A DNA stretch of 64,000 nt from Microbacterium sp. SLBN-146 (GCF_006715145.1 NZ_VFMR01000001.1:372001-436000), one strand, 5' to 3'; shown: positions 33,929 through 43,316, numbered from the stretch's first letter. Notes: generated by a model not told the origin, from the sequence alone. Made by a program: numbers and translations.

Positions 33929-36070
33929 TCAGCGTCCCACCGGCACCTCCTCGACCGCCTCATCGACGACGACCGATTTCGCGGGGTCGGCGAGCGCGTC
34001 GGCACCGAGCCGACGTGCGCGGACGTCGCTCATTGCGGGCTTCCGCGGCCACCAGAAACGATCCTTCGCGATGAACGCCATCGCCGGAACGATCACGGTG
34101 CGAACGAGGAGCGTATCGATGAGCACGCCGATGCAGACGATGATGCCGATCTGCGTCAGCGTGATGAGGGGCAGGACGCCGAGGACGGCGAAGACGGCGG
34201 CGAGAAGGATTCCGGCGCTCGTGATGACGGCACCCGTTGCGGCGAGCGCGCGGATCATGCCCTGCGTGATGCCGAGCCGCTCCGCTTCCTCCTTCGCTCT
34301 CGTCACGAGGAAGATGCTGTAGTCCACACCGAGCGCGACGAGGAACAGGAAGCTGAACAGGAGCACGTTCACGTCGATCGCGGGGAACCCGAAGAGCGGC
34401 GTCTGGAAGAGCCACCAGCTCGCCCCGACGGCGGAGAAGAAGCTCGCCACGACCGCCACGAGAAGGAGGACCGGCGCGAGGATCGCCCGCAGCAAGATGA
34501 TCAGCACGATGAGCACGAGCACGAGGATCAACGGGATGATGAGCGCCTGATCCCTCGCCTGCGCGTCGGAGACGTCGAGAGCCCGGGCATCGAGACCGCC
34601 GACGAGCGCCTCTCCGGATCCCACCGCGTCCAGTTCGTCGCGCATGAGCTCGACGGCGGCGAAGGCCTCCGACGTCTCAGGACTCGCGGAGAGCGTCACA
34701 TCGATGCGCGCGACGTCGTCGGATTCCTCGCTGATCGTCGCCGAGTCGATGCCCTCGAGGTCGGTCAGTGCGGCCACGACAGCGTCGGCATCCTCGATCG
34801 GCGCCACGACGATCGCGGGCGACGTCGTGCCGGCGGAGAATGCGTCGGCCAGGATCTCCTGACCCTGAACGGCTTCGGGCTTCTGCAGGAACCGGTCGTT
34901 CTGCGAGAGTCCCGTCTGCACGAAGAAGAGGCCGCTCGCGAGAGCGCCGAGCACGGCGAAGCCCGCGATCGCGACGACGACAGGACGACGCGACACCGCG
35001 AGGCCGAGCTTCCCCCAGGGGCTCCGGGAGATGGCATCCGGCGAACCGAACCGCGGAACGTAGGGCCAGAAGAGACCGCGTCCGAAGAGAACGAGGGCGG
35101 CGGGGAGGACGAGGAGAGCGAAGGCCATCGCCACGATGATGCCGACGGCGCAGGCGAGGCCGAGCGCGCGGTTGCCGGCGAGTTCGCCGAGCAGGAGCGT
35201 CGCGAGGGCGAGCGCGACGGTCGATCCGCTCGCGATGATCGCCGGTCCGGCGCCGCGCACGGCCCGGCGCATCGCCTCGCGCCGGTCTTCGTGGAGCCTC
35301 AGTTCGTCGCGGTAGCGCGCGATGAGCAACAGCGCGTAGTTGGTGCCGGCACCGAAGACGAGGACCGAGAGGATGCCGGTGGTCGACGCGTCGAGCTGAA
35401 CGCCGGCGGCCGCGGCCACCTGCCGCGCGACGGCGCCGGCCGAGGCATCCGCGACGCCGATGACGACGAGCGGCACGAGCCACAGCCACGGGCTGCGGTA
35501 GGTGACGAGAAGGAGGATGGCGACGACGATGACCGTCACGAGGAGGAGCGTGACGTCGGCACCCGCGAAGACGGCGGCGACGTCGACCTCGAACCCCTCC
35601 GCGCCCGTGAGGTAGACCCGCACGCCGTCGAGGTCGGCGGAGGCGGCATCCCGGATCTCCTGCGCCCGCTCCGCCTGACGCTCGACGTCGGAGACGGGGT
35701 CGAGGGGAACGACGACGAGCGCGACGGTGCCGTCGTCGGAGACCTGTGCGGGCGGGACGAACCCGTCCGGGGTGAACTCCGTCAGGTCGCCGAACACCTT
35801 GGCGTCGATCGCCGCGGTGTCGTCGGCGGTCAATTCGCCGTCCTCCGCCGCGAAGACGAGCAGGGCGGACGTCGTGTCAGCGCTCGGGAAGTCTTCCAGC
35901 AGCTGCTCGACCTGGACCGACTCCGCGGAATCGGGGAGTCCGACGGGCGGGGCCGTCTCGGTTCCGTCGCCGCCGGCGAACGCGAACAGCGAGCCCACGC
36001 CGATCGCGGCGAGCACGAGAACGATCCACGATGTCTTCGCGGAGGTGATGAATCTCAGAAGACCGGCCAC
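33929..36070 (-). CDS. MMPL family transporter (RND superfamily)
   Basis: Exporter of 713 residues with 12 predicted helices arranged as two repeats: one helix, an extracytoplasmic domain, then five helices, and the same again. The conserved GAGTNYALLLIARYRDEL lies near 225-242 and LGVDYSIFLVTRAKEE near 585-600, corresponding to the paired MMPL motifs with Asp/Tyr proton-relay residues (the first has GTNY). It starts at GTG 36070 behind GAGG. It is divergent from a MarR regulator that very likely represses it. Substrates of such exporters are lipids, siderophores or drugs. Confidence 0.92.
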   Translation of the reverse strand: MAGLLRFITSAKTSWIVLVLAAIGVGSLFAFAGGDGTETAPPVGLPDSAESVQVEQLLEDFPSADTTSALLVFAAEDGELTADDTAAIDAKVFGDLTEFTPDGFVPPAQVSDDGTVALVVVPLDPVSDVERQAERAQEIRDAASADLDGVRVYLTGAEGFEVDVAAVFAGADVTLLLVTVIVVAILLLVTYRSPWLWLVPLVVIGVADASAGAVARQVAAAAGVQLDASTTGILSVLVFGAGTNYALLLIARYRDELRLHEDRREAMRRAVRGAGPAIIASGSTVALALATLLLGELAGNRALGLACAVGIIVAMAFALLVLPAALVLFGRGLFWPYVPRFGSPDAISRSPWGKLGLAVSRRPVVVAIAGFAVLGALASGLFFVQTGLSQNDRFLQKPEAVQGQEILADAFSAGTTSPAIVVAPIEDADAVVAALTDLEGIDSATISEESDDVARIDVTLSASPETSEAFAAVELMRDELDAVGSGEALVGGLDARALDVSDAQARDQALIIPLILVLVLIVLIILLRAILAPVLLLVAVVASFFSAVGASWWLFQTPLFGFPAIDVNVLLFSFLFLVALGVDYSIFLVTRAKEEAERLGITQGMIRALAATGAVITSAGILLAAVFAVLGVLPLITLTQIGIIVCIGVLIDTLLVRTVIVPAMAFIAKDRFWWPRKPAMSDVRARRLGADALADPAKSVVVDEAVEEVPVGR

Positions 36071-36083
36071 GACTGCCTCATTC

Positions 36084-36128
36084 CTAGAAAGACTTATGTC
36101 TAGCTAATCTAGATACGAGCCTTTCTAG
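36084..36128. promoter_or_regulatory. AT-rich MarR operator/promoter between MMPL and MarR genes
   Basis: An outer inverted repeat CTAGAAAG (36084-36091) / CTTTCTAG (36121-36128) encloses a second palindrome AGACTTATGTCT (36090-36101) and a repeated CTAG tetramer. The stretch is markedly AT-rich compared with its surroundings and spans both divergent promoters. It is the expected place for MarR dimers to bind. Confidence 0.6.
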
Positions 36129-36140
36129 CACAAATCTTGT

Positions 36141-36671
36141 ATGCTATGGAAGGTGGATGACGCAGCGGATGCCACGAGAACGGTCGAACCCCCTGACGGG
36201 GGCCCGTCCGTGCCCATGATGCGCCGCTCGACCGTCCTGCTCCGAGAGCTGCTCGAGCTCAGCGACGACTTCGAACGGCGGCTCGGTCAGGAGCTCTCCG
36301 TCAACCCCACCGATCTCGAGGCGATGGAGCATCTGCTGATGTCCGGACCGCTCGGCCCGAGTGAGCTGTCCCGCCGATTGAGCATCTCCACGGCATCCAC
36401 GACGAAGGTCGTGGACCGGCTCGTCGAGCTCGGTCACGTGACGCGCGAAGACCACCCCACCGATCGCCGGAGCGTGCTGGTCGTTCCGACGGCGACGTCA
36501 CGCGCGCGTGCACTCTCCGTCCTCATGCCCATGATCTTCGAGATCGATGCCGAGCTCGACAACTTCACGGCCGAGCAGCAGCACACGATCACGACCTACC
36601 TCGAGGGCGTCGTCAGCGTCTACCGCACGCACGCGGGGCCCGCCAGCGCGACGCGAGGCGCGCCGAGATAA
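36141..36671 (+). CDS. MarR family transcriptional regulator
   Basis: Winged-helix repressor of up to 176 residues. The DNA-binding region reads LMSGPLGPSELSRRLSISTASTTKVVDRLVELGHVTREDHPTDRRS near residues 66-112, with the wing Asp-Arg-Arg conserved. The exact start is uncertain: 36141 lies next to a TATGCT sequence that could be the -10 box, so the in-frame GTG at 36153 or the later VPMMRRST start may be used. It is divergent from the MMPL exporter and probably regulates it and itself. Confidence 0.87.
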   Translation: MLWKVDDAADATRTVEPPDGGPSVPMMRRSTVLLRELLELSDDFERRLGQELSVNPTDLEAMEHLLMSGPLGPSELSRRLSISTASTTKVVDRLVELGHVTREDHPTDRRSVLVVPTATSRARALSVLMPMIFEIDAELDNFTAEQQHTITTYLEGVVSVYRTHAGPASATRGAPR

Positions 36672-36672
36672 C

Positions 36673-36693
36673 CCCGAGGCCCGTTTCCTCGGG
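36673..36693. terminator. bidirectional terminator-like hairpin
   Basis: CCCGAGG (36673-36679) pairs with CCTCGGG (36687-36693) around a seven-base loop, in the short gap between the convergent MarR and HAD genes. GC-rich stem without a T-tract, as is common in actinobacteria. Confidence 0.55.
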
Positions 36694-36701
36694 CGGGGCG
36701 C

Positions 36702-37370
36702 CTAGACCAGCGCCGCGAGGTCGGCGGGGCTGATCCCGACGAGTGACGGGCGGATGGTCCGGCCCGCGACAGGGCCGAGGCCGAGGGAGCGGTCGTGCGG
36801 GCTGGGCACGAGAAGCGTCCGGATGCCGGCGGACTCGGCGCTCGTCGCACCCGTCACGGTGTCCTCGACGGCGACGCAGCCGGCCGGATCGACACCCCGC
36901 TCGGCGAGCCGTCGGAGCGCCGTCAGATACGGCTCGGGATGCGGTTTCGAGTGGACGACGTCGTCGCCCGCGACGATCTCCTGGAAAACCGGGAGGCCCG
37001 TCGCTCGTGCGACCGCCTCCGCCACGGGACGATAGGCCATCGTCACGAGCGCGGTCGGGATCTCCGCCTCGGCGAGCGCGCGCAGCAGCTGCCGTGCGCC
37101 CGGCATCCAGACGACGTCGTCTGCGACGGCCGCCGCGACGTGCGCCGTGATCTCGTCGGCGAGCTCGGCGACCGACCCACGCGCGCCCCGCCGGACGAAC
37201 TCACCGGCGTAGACGGGGGTGGGCTTGCCCATCGCCCAGTGCGCGTCCTCCTCCGTCCACGGGATGCCGTGCGCGTGCGCGACGGCTGCCTTCGCAGAGA
37301 CCCACAGCGCTTCCGTGTCGGCGACCGTGCCGTCCATGTCGAACAGCACCGCCTGGAGAGCGCCCGTCAC
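36702..37370 (-). CDS. HAD family hydrolase (beta-phosphoglucomutase-like phosphatase)
   Basis: Haloacid dehalogenase-fold phosphatase of 222 residues. Motif I LFDMDGTVADTE lies at 9-20 with nucleophile Asp 11 and acid Asp 13, motif II Thr is in ALVTMAYRP, motif III Lys is in SKPHPEPYL, and motif IV is in VAVEDTVTG. The C1 cap helical insert between motifs I and II places it with sugar-phosphate phosphatases. It starts at GTG 37370 inside the stop of the TetR gene (GTGA). Confidence 0.9.
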   Translation of the reverse strand: MTGALQAVLFDMDGTVADTEALWVSAKAAVAHAHGIPWTEEDAHWAMGKPTPVYAGEFVRRGARGSVAELADEITAHVAAAVADDVVWMPGARQLLRALAEAEIPTALVTMAYRPVAEAVARATGLPVFQEIVAGDDVVHSKPHPEPYLTALRRLAERGVDPAGCVAVEDTVTGATSAESAGIRTLLVPSPHDRSLGLGPVAGRTIRPSLVGISPADLAALV

Positions 37371-37948
37371 GAGTCGTCGTCCGTGGCGTCGAGGCCGAGC
37401 GCCGCGAGGAGGTAGTCGAAGTGGTCGGCCATCCCGATGGAAGGATCGAGCATCCACTGCAGCTGGATTCCGTCGGCGACGGCGATCAGGATCGCGGCGA
37501 CCTTCGTCGCGTCGAGGTCGAGTCCGCGCGCGGCGATCCGCTCTCGAAGATCCGCTTCCAGTCGCTCGCGGATGCCGCCGTATCGCTCCACGAAGTACTC
37601 GTGGGCGGGATGCTCGGGGTCGGCCGCCTGCGCCGCGAGCACAGCCTGGAGCCGGACGAGCCCCGGCACGTCGGCGTTCATCCGGAGCGATCGCCCCATG
37701 CGCGGCAGGACGGACGCACCGTTGGCCGTCGCGCGTGCGAGCTCCTCCTTGCGCCGGACGACTTCCGTGAGCATCGCTTCCCGGGTGCCGAAGTAGTGGA
37801 GGAGGCCCGCCGGTGTCATGCCCGTCACTTCGGCCACTTCGCGCAGCGACGTGCCCTGATAGCCGGAGCGGGCGAAGACCGTCAGGGCCGCCTCGAGGAT
37901 CTCCTCCCGCCGCTGGACGCCCTTCGCGTACTCGCCCCGCGCACTCAT
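37367..37948 (-). CDS. TetR family transcriptional regulator
   Basis: Repressor of about 193 residues from the ATG at 37948. The HTH at residues about 12-58 reads RREEILEAALTVFARSGYQGTSLREVAEVTGMTPAGLLHYFGTREAML. The ligand-binding domain has the C-terminal pattern of the BetI-like group (TKVAAILIAVADGIQLQWMLDP). It is coupled to the HAD phosphatase and lies 38 bases downstream of the MFS exporter, same strand. The 48-bp palindrome at 39271 in front of that exporter is the best candidate operator. Confidence 0.9.
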   Translation of the reverse strand: MSARGEYAKGVQRREEILEAALTVFARSGYQGTSLREVAEVTGMTPAGLLHYFGTREAMLTEVVRRKEELARATANGASVLPRMGRSLRMNADVPGLVRLQAVLAAQAADPEHPAHEYFVERYGGIRERLEADLRERIAARGLDLDATKVAAILIAVADGIQLQWMLDPSIGMADHFDYLLAALGLDATDDDS

Positions 37949-37986
37949 GCCACCACCGTACCCTCGGGGAGCCGGCTCACCGTGGC

Positions 37987-39255
37987 TCACAGCGGCCGCT
38001 CCGCAGCGCGCGCCGCGGCGGCGATCGCCCGCTCACTCCGCCGGGAGAGCAGCAGGGCGAGGATGGATGCCGCGGCGAGACCCATCATCGTGAGGCACAT
38101 CGGCAGGAGGGACGTGGTCCCCCAGATCCCGACGAACGGGGCGACAGCCGATCCGGCGCAGAACTGGACGAAGCCGATCGTCGCAGCCGCGGAGCCCGTC
38201 GCCGTCGTCACGCGGTTCAGGGCGAGGCCGATGAGGTTCGGCCCGTTGAGCGCGAGCGGGGCCATCGCGCACGTGATCGCGACGGCGATCGCCGGGACCG
38301 GCGCGTCCACGGTCCAGAGCACCGCGACGGCGCCCGTCCCGGCGAAGGACAGGCCGAGCCCGAGCAGGACGAGCCGCTTCGCGCCCAATCGGCGCAGCCA
38401 CTTGTTGGCGACGAAGTTGACGGTCACCGCGGCGGCGGCGTTCACCGAGAAGAGGAGCCCGAACTGTGCTCCGTCGAAGCCGAGGAGGTCCTGGTAGACG
38501 AAGGGCGAGGCCGATACGTAGGCCATGAGGGTCGCGTAGGACCCCGCCTGGACGACGACATAGACGAGGAACACGCGATTGCGCAGGTGCCGGACGATCC
38601 CGGGGAGCCCCAGCCATCGATTGCTCGTCTCGCGGTGATGCCGGTGATGCGTCTCGGGCACGACGGCCACGACGACGAGGAGGAGGGCGACGGCCACCGC
38701 CGCGAGGAACCAGAGAGGACCTCGCCACCCGAACCAGTGGACGAGCAGTCCCCCGATCATCGGGGAGAAGACGTTGAGGGCGCCGACGCCGACGGCGAGA
38801 GACGCCAGCGTCCGCGCGGTCGCGTCGCCGACGGTGCGATCTCGAATGATGGCGCGGCTGATGACGGTGCCGGACGACCCCGCGAAGCCCTGGACGAAGC
38901 GGGCGATGATGAGGGTCGTCACATCGGGGGCGAGCGCGGCCACGATCGCGGCTGCCGCGCACACCGCCGCACCCGCGATGAGCGGCCCGCGGCGCCCGAG
39001 CCGGTCGCTCAGCGGCCCGAAGACCAGCTGCCCCGCAGCGATGCCGATGAGGAACGCGCTCAGGGTGAGCTGGAGGGCGCTGGGCTGCACTCCGAAGGCG
39101 TCGGCGGCGACCGGGAACGCGGGGAGGAAGGAGTCCACGCTGTACGCCGTCATCGACATGATCGCCGTGAGGGATGCCATGAGCCCGAAGCTCACGCTGA
39201 CGGTCGTCTGCGGATCGAAGCGACCGCGAGCCGTCCGCTCGATCCGACTCGACAC
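37987..39255 (-). CDS. MFS multidrug exporter, Bcr/CflA family
   Basis: Drug:proton antiporter of 422 residues with 12 helices. The Bcr/CflA pattern is clear: AYSVDSFLPAFPVAADAFGV in helix 1, QLVFGPLSDRLGRRGPL in loop 2-3, and RFVQGFAGSSGTVISRAIIRD in helix 5. I start at GTG 39255, which has CGGGAGGG at good spacing; longer frames run through the palindrome. Transcribed from a promoter that must overlap the palindrome at 39271-39318, with the TetR gene just downstream. Confidence 0.88.
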   Translation of the reverse strand: MSSRIERTARGRFDPQTTVSVSFGLMASLTAIMSMTAYSVDSFLPAFPVAADAFGVQPSALQLTLSAFLIGIAAGQLVFGPLSDRLGRRGPLIAGAAVCAAAAIVAALAPDVTTLIIARFVQGFAGSSGTVISRAIIRDRTVGDATARTLASLAVGVGALNVFSPMIGGLLVHWFGWRGPLWFLAAVAVALLLVVVAVVPETHHRHHRETSNRWLGLPGIVRHLRNRVFLVYVVVQAGSYATLMAYVSASPFVYQDLLGFDGAQFGLLFSVNAAAAVTVNFVANKWLRRLGAKRLVLLGLGLSFAGTGAVAVLWTVDAPVPAIAVAITCAMAPLALNGPNLIGLALNRVTTATGSAAATIGFVQFCAGSAVAPFVGIWGTTSLLPMCLTMMGLAAASILALLLSRRSERAIAAAARAAERPL

Positions 39256-39270
39256 CGTGACGCCCTCCCG

Positions 39271-39318
39271 CGAATACTGAACGTCATTCAGCATATCCTG
39301 AATGACGTTCAGTATTCG
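39271..39318. promoter_or_regulatory. perfect 21-bp-arm palindrome, probable TetR operator
   Basis: Arms 39271-39291 and 39298-39318 are exactly complementary over 21 bases with a six-base spacer. Each arm contains TGAACGTCATTCA or its complement, itself nearly symmetrical, so two TetR dimers could bind side by side. It sits 16 bases upstream of the MFS start and 13 bases past the stop of the M81 gene, so it could also form a terminator stem. Confidence 0.65.
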
Positions 39319-39331
39319 AATCGGGAACGCG

Positions 39332-40810
39332 TCAGAGCACGATCGGCGTGAGATCCGCCTCGAAGTCCTTGTCGAGCGGGAAGATCGGTCGCCACACACG
39401 CTCGAACGTCAGCCGGTCGAAGTCGAGGTCCGTGCCGCCCGGCGTGAAGGCCATGAACTCGCTCCCCGAGGTCTCGCGCTGGTTGGGGAAGAGGTAGCCG
39501 TTCTTGACGACCACGACGTCGTAGGGCGAGACGTCCGTGTAGGCCAGCCCGATCATCGCGAATGCGGGAGTGGCCGGATCGGCCGCACCCACGAACCGCT
39601 GGCGATAGCGCTGCAGGCTGACCGAGATCGTGCCCGACGAGATGACGGCACCGACGATGCCCTCGCCGTAGATCCCGTCGATGAGCTTCTCCACCGTCCA
39701 CACGCCCGGCACGGGCGGCGCGAACCGCTCATCGACGACGGCACCGATGGCGCGCGACACGGTCGCGCCGACGCCCGCCTCGATCATGACGTCGAGGCTC
39801 GGCTCGTCGACGAGTCCGGCGAAGAGGAAGGTCGCACCGGAGGAGATCACGTCGCTGCGCTCGAGCGTCCGCGTGAGCGCCGCCGTGATGTCGCCCGACC
39901 CCCCGGCGGTCACGTTGTCACCCGCGTCGCTGAGGTACACGGGGCGTGCCGCGCCCGAGAGGACGAAGTCGAGCGCCTCGTCCCACGTGCCGTAGTGGGG
40001 GCTCGTGATGCCGAAGTCCGCCCGCGCGTCCCAGTATCCCCGCGCGATGTGCTCGGCCGCGCGGACGATCGCGTCCGCGTCGTCGCCCGTCGCGAAGACG
40101 GCGGCGGCGTTGCGATCCTCGTCCGCCCAGGGGAAACCGCACCACAGGTTCACATCGAGGATGCCGAACTGCTCGATCGCCGGGATGAGCGCGCCGAACA
40201 CCGACGTCGCCGGTTCGAACACCGTCGACGTGCGCTCGCCGGGAAGAAGCACGGGGACGCGGACCCAGGCCTTCTTCGGCTTGACGCCGCGGCGGATGGT
40301 CTCGACCAGCTGGGTCACCGCGCGATCGCGGGTCTGCAGCCGGTCGATGTGGGGGGCGTGCCGGTAGCACGCCGCGAGATCGACGTAGCCCGCGAGCTCC
40401 TGCGAGAAGTTCCCGTGCGGGTCCATCGACACCGAGATGACGGTGTCGGGCCCCACGAGCTCGCGCACCCGGCCCACGAACCGCTCCTCGAGCCGCTCGC
40501 GCCCCAAGACGTTGAGCGCGCCATGGATGTCCAGATAGACGCCGTCGTACGGGAGCCCCGCCGCAAGACCCTCGAGGATCTCCGACTCCGCACGGTCGTA
40601 GAACTCCGGATCGACGGGGCCGCCGGCGCCGGTCGCGGCGCGCATGATCGGCACCCACTCGACGTCGGCGACGAGGTCGCCGAGGCGCTCATCCCAGTGG
40701 TAGTGCTCGAGCAGCTCGGGGCCGCGGAGGACCTCGAAGATCGGCTCGCGCATGATGTCGTGCGAGAACGTGCTGCATTCTCCGGATACGCCGGCGATCG
40801 CGATACGCAT
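39332..40810 (-). CDS. M81 family metallopeptidase (MlrC-like), paralogue 1
   Basis: Predicted zinc hydrolase of 492 residues, full length. The N-terminal DUF1485-type domain has three motifs likely to carry metal ligands: D94-x-H96-G-A, D130-x-H132-G-N, and R-H151-A-P-H154. The C-terminal MlrC_C domain includes SDAGDNVTAGGSGDIT near 285-300 and ends in the block VVVVKNGYLFP then TPGGTDLDFDRL. The founding member, MlrC, hydrolyses linear fragments of microcystin; most homologues have no known substrate. It is last of a seven-gene run and starts 14 bases after paralogue 2. Confidence 0.9.
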   Translation of the reverse strand: MRIAIAGVSGECSTFSHDIMREPIFEVLRGPELLEHYHWDERLGDLVADVEWVPIMRAATGAGGPVDPEFYDRAESEILEGLAAGLPYDGVYLDIHGALNVLGRERLEERFVGRVRELVGPDTVISVSMDPHGNFSQELAGYVDLAACYRHAPHIDRLQTRDRAVTQLVETIRRGVKPKKAWVRVPVLLPGERTSTVFEPATSVFGALIPAIEQFGILDVNLWCGFPWADEDRNAAAVFATGDDADAIVRAAEHIARGYWDARADFGITSPHYGTWDEALDFVLSGAARPVYLSDAGDNVTAGGSGDITAALTRTLERSDVISSGATFLFAGLVDEPSLDVMIEAGVGATVSRAIGAVVDERFAPPVPGVWTVEKLIDGIYGEGIVGAVISSGTISVSLQRYRQRFVGAADPATPAFAMIGLAYTDVSPYDVVVVKNGYLFPNQRETSGSEFMAFTPGGTDLDFDRLTFERVWRPIFPLDKDFEADLTPIVL

Positions 40811-40824
40811 GAGGGTCCTTTCGG

Positions 40825-42318
40825 TCAGCGGGCAGGAAGGAGGAGGGGTGCGAGGTCGGGCTCGAACCCGTCGTCGAGCGGAAAGATCGGACGCCACACG
40901 CGGTCGAACGAGAGGCGGTCTGTGTCGAGGTCGGTGCCGCCGGGGGTCAGCGCCATGAACCAGCTCGCCGCCTCGTCGGTCTGACCGGGGAAGAGATAGC
41001 CCACCTTGACGACGACGACGTCGTAGCCGTCGGACGGGATGTAGGCGTGGTTCGTCAGCGAGCTGCGCGATGTCACGGCCGCGAACACCTTCGGATCCAT
41101 GAAGTAGGACCGACCGCGCTGGACCATCGCATGGATGTCGCCCGCCGCGAGGACGGCCCCGACGACTCCCTCGCCCTCGACAACCCCCGGGACGAGGCGC
41201 TCCACCACCCACTCGCGCTCGACGGGGCCCGCGAAACGGTCGTCGAGAAGCGCGCCGATGCCGCGCGCGAGCGTCGCGCCGACGCCCGCCGTCACGGCGG
41301 CGTCGACCGATGCGGGATCGACGATCCCCGCGAAGAGGAACCGTCGACCCGATGCCACGACGTCCGGGCGATCGAGCGTCTGCGTCAGGGCGTACGTGAT
41401 GTCCCCCGCGGAGCCCGCCGTGACGTTGTCTCCCGAGTCGCTGATGAACAGCGGAGCGGGAGCACCGGCGAGCGCGAAGTCGAGCGCCTCGCTCCAGGAG
41501 CCGTGGTTCTCCGCGACGATCGTGAAGCCGTGGCGGGCATCCCAGTACGACTGCGCGATCTCGCGAGCGCAGGCGAGAGCGGCATCCGCCTCGTACGCCG
41601 TGACCATGACGGCGGCGGCGTTGCGGTCCTCGTCCGCCCACGCGAACCCGACCCACAGGCTCGCATCGACCACGCCGTGCCGCTCGATCGCGGGGATGAG
41701 TCCGCCGAACACCGAGCGACCGGGCTCGACGACGGTGGACGTCCGCTCGCCGGGGAGGAGGACGGGCACGCGCACCCACGCCCGATGAGGGCGACGGCCG
41801 TCGCGCAGCACGTCGACGAGCTTCCGGACGGCGCGCTCGCGGATCTCGCCCGAATCGATGTGCGGGGCATGCCGGAAGCACACCGCGAGATCGACCGACT
41901 CGGCGAGCTCGCGCGAGAAGTTGCCGTGGGTGTCCATCGACATCGAGATGACCGTGTCGTCGCCCACGACGGCGCGGATCCGGCGCAGCAGCTCCTCTTC
42001 GGCTCCGTCGCGACCGTCGATGTGCGCGGCGCCGTGCAGGTCGATGTAGAGGCCTTCGAGCGGCACGATCGCCGTGAGGCGCTCGACGATCTCGTCGGCG
42101 AAGGCGTCGAAGGCGTCCGGATCGACGGGGCCTCCGGCGCCACCGTGTGCCCGCACGGTCGGGAGCCACTCGATGTCATCGGCATCCGGGAACCACCCGG
42201 CCAGATCGTAGAGGTCGAGCTGTCGCCGACCGCGATGCACCGAGAAGTCGTCGGCCCGCATGATGGAGGTCGAGAACGTGCTCGACTCCGCCCCGAATCC
42301 CGTGATGCCGATGCGCAT
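40825..42318 (-). CDS. M81 family metallopeptidase (MlrC-like), paralogue 2
   Basis: Full-length M81 enzyme of 497 residues with all three motifs intact: D93-L-H95-G-A, D129-T-H131-G-N, and R-H150-A-P-H153. The block SDSGDNVTAGSAGDIT and the C-terminal VVVVKVGYLFP and TPGGTDLDTDRL are conserved. An in-frame GTG at 42339 would overlap the previous stop, but the ATG at 42318 (MRIGITGFGAESSTF) matches the family start and has AGGGA upstream. The gene lies between an oxidoreductase and M81 paralogue 1. Specificity is unknown. Confidence 0.9.
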   Translation of the reverse strand: MRIGITGFGAESSTFSTSIMRADDFSVHRGRRQLDLYDLAGWFPDADDIEWLPTVRAHGGAGGPVDPDAFDAFADEIVERLTAIVPLEGLYIDLHGAAHIDGRDGAEEELLRRIRAVVGDDTVISMSMDTHGNFSRELAESVDLAVCFRHAPHIDSGEIRERAVRKLVDVLRDGRRPHRAWVRVPVLLPGERTSTVVEPGRSVFGGLIPAIERHGVVDASLWVGFAWADEDRNAAAVMVTAYEADAALACAREIAQSYWDARHGFTIVAENHGSWSEALDFALAGAPAPLFISDSGDNVTAGSAGDITYALTQTLDRPDVVASGRRFLFAGIVDPASVDAAVTAGVGATLARGIGALLDDRFAGPVEREWVVERLVPGVVEGEGVVGAVLAAGDIHAMVQRGRSYFMDPKVFAAVTSRSSLTNHAYIPSDGYDVVVVKVGYLFPGQTDEAASWFMALTPGGTDLDTDRLSFDRVWRPIFPLDDGFEPDLAPLLLPAR

Positions 42319-42335
42319 GCGCGTGTCCCTGCCCC

Positions 42336-43316
42336 TCACCGACCGGCGAGGACGATGCCGTTCTGGCGGCGGATGCCGTCCAGGATCTCCATGAGCGCGA
42401 CGGACTCCTCGAGCGGCAGGAGAGGACTCCGTCGCTCGCCCGCCGTCACGAGCCGTTCGAGCTCGGTCGCCTGATACTGCATGCCGCGGGGTCGCACGTC
42501 GTTGGTCCAGCGTTCGATGACGGCACCGTCGTTGCGGATGACACGGAACGACGTCGGCGCATAGAACGTCTCCTCGAGCTCGATCCTCGCCTCGGTGCCG
42601 AGGACGGCCGCACGATTGGGACCCTTGACGTCGATCGCCGTATGGCAGATCGCGTGGGCTCCGGAGGTGAAGGACAGGATCGCGCTCGTCTGCGTGTCCA
42701 CCCCGGTCGGACCGAGCGTCGACGTCGAGGTGACCGCGGTCGGCGTCCCGAGCAGATCGATCGCGAAGGAGATCGGGTAGAGGCCGATGTCGAGGAGCGA
42801 TCCTCCCGCGAGGTCGGCGCGATTGAGCCGGAAGTCGGGATCCGTCGGCAGTCGCTGACCGCTCTCGGCGATCACCGTGCGGATGTCACCGAGGATGCCG
42901 TCTCGCACGATCTCTCGCACGCGCGCCATGTGCGGGAGGAAGCGCGTCCACAGCGCTTCCAGCAGGACGATGTCCGCCGCGTCGGCCGCCGCGACGAGCT
43001 CGCGCGCCTGCGCCGCGTCGACGGTGAAGGGCTTCTCCATCAGCACGTGCTTGCCCGCGGCGATCGCGAGCAGACCGTTCTCGTGATGCACGTGCGCGGG
43101 GGTGGCGACGTAGACGATGTCGACCTCGGGGTCCGCGACGAGGTCGTCGTAGCTGTCGTGCGCCCGTGCGATCCCGTGCTGCTCGGCGAACGCCTGCGCC
43201 GAGTCGCGCGAGCGTGATCCGACCGCCGTGACGGTGAACCCGTTGCCGATCAGGTCGGCCGTCTGCTTGTGGGCGATGCCCCCCGTGCCGAGGATGCCCC
43301 ACCGCAGCCCGCTCAT
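42336..43316 (-). CDS. Gfo/Idh/MocA family oxidoreductase
   Basis: NAD(P)-dependent oxidoreductase of 326 residues. The Rossmann motif GILGTGGIA lies at 7-15 and the family EKP at 94-96 in LMEKPFTVD. The C-terminal domain has LAGGSLLDIGLYPISFA near residues 165-181. Members oxidise sugars, inositols or amino sugars, so its place between M81 genes suggests the substrate has a sugar-like part. It overlaps the upstream SDR gene by four bases. Confidence 0.9.
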   Translation of the reverse strand: MSGLRWGILGTGGIAHKQTADLIGNGFTVTAVGSRSRDSAQAFAEQHGIARAHDSYDDLVADPEVDIVYVATPAHVHHENGLLAIAAGKHVLMEKPFTVDAAQARELVAAADAADIVLLEALWTRFLPHMARVREIVRDGILGDIRTVIAESGQRLPTDPDFRLNRADLAGGSLLDIGLYPISFAIDLLGTPTAVTSTSTLGPTGVDTQTSAILSFTSGAHAICHTAIDVKGPNRAAVLGTEARIELEETFYAPTSFRVIRNDGAVIERWTNDVRPRGMQYQATELERLVTAGERRSPLLPLEESVALMEILDGIRRQNGIVLAGR

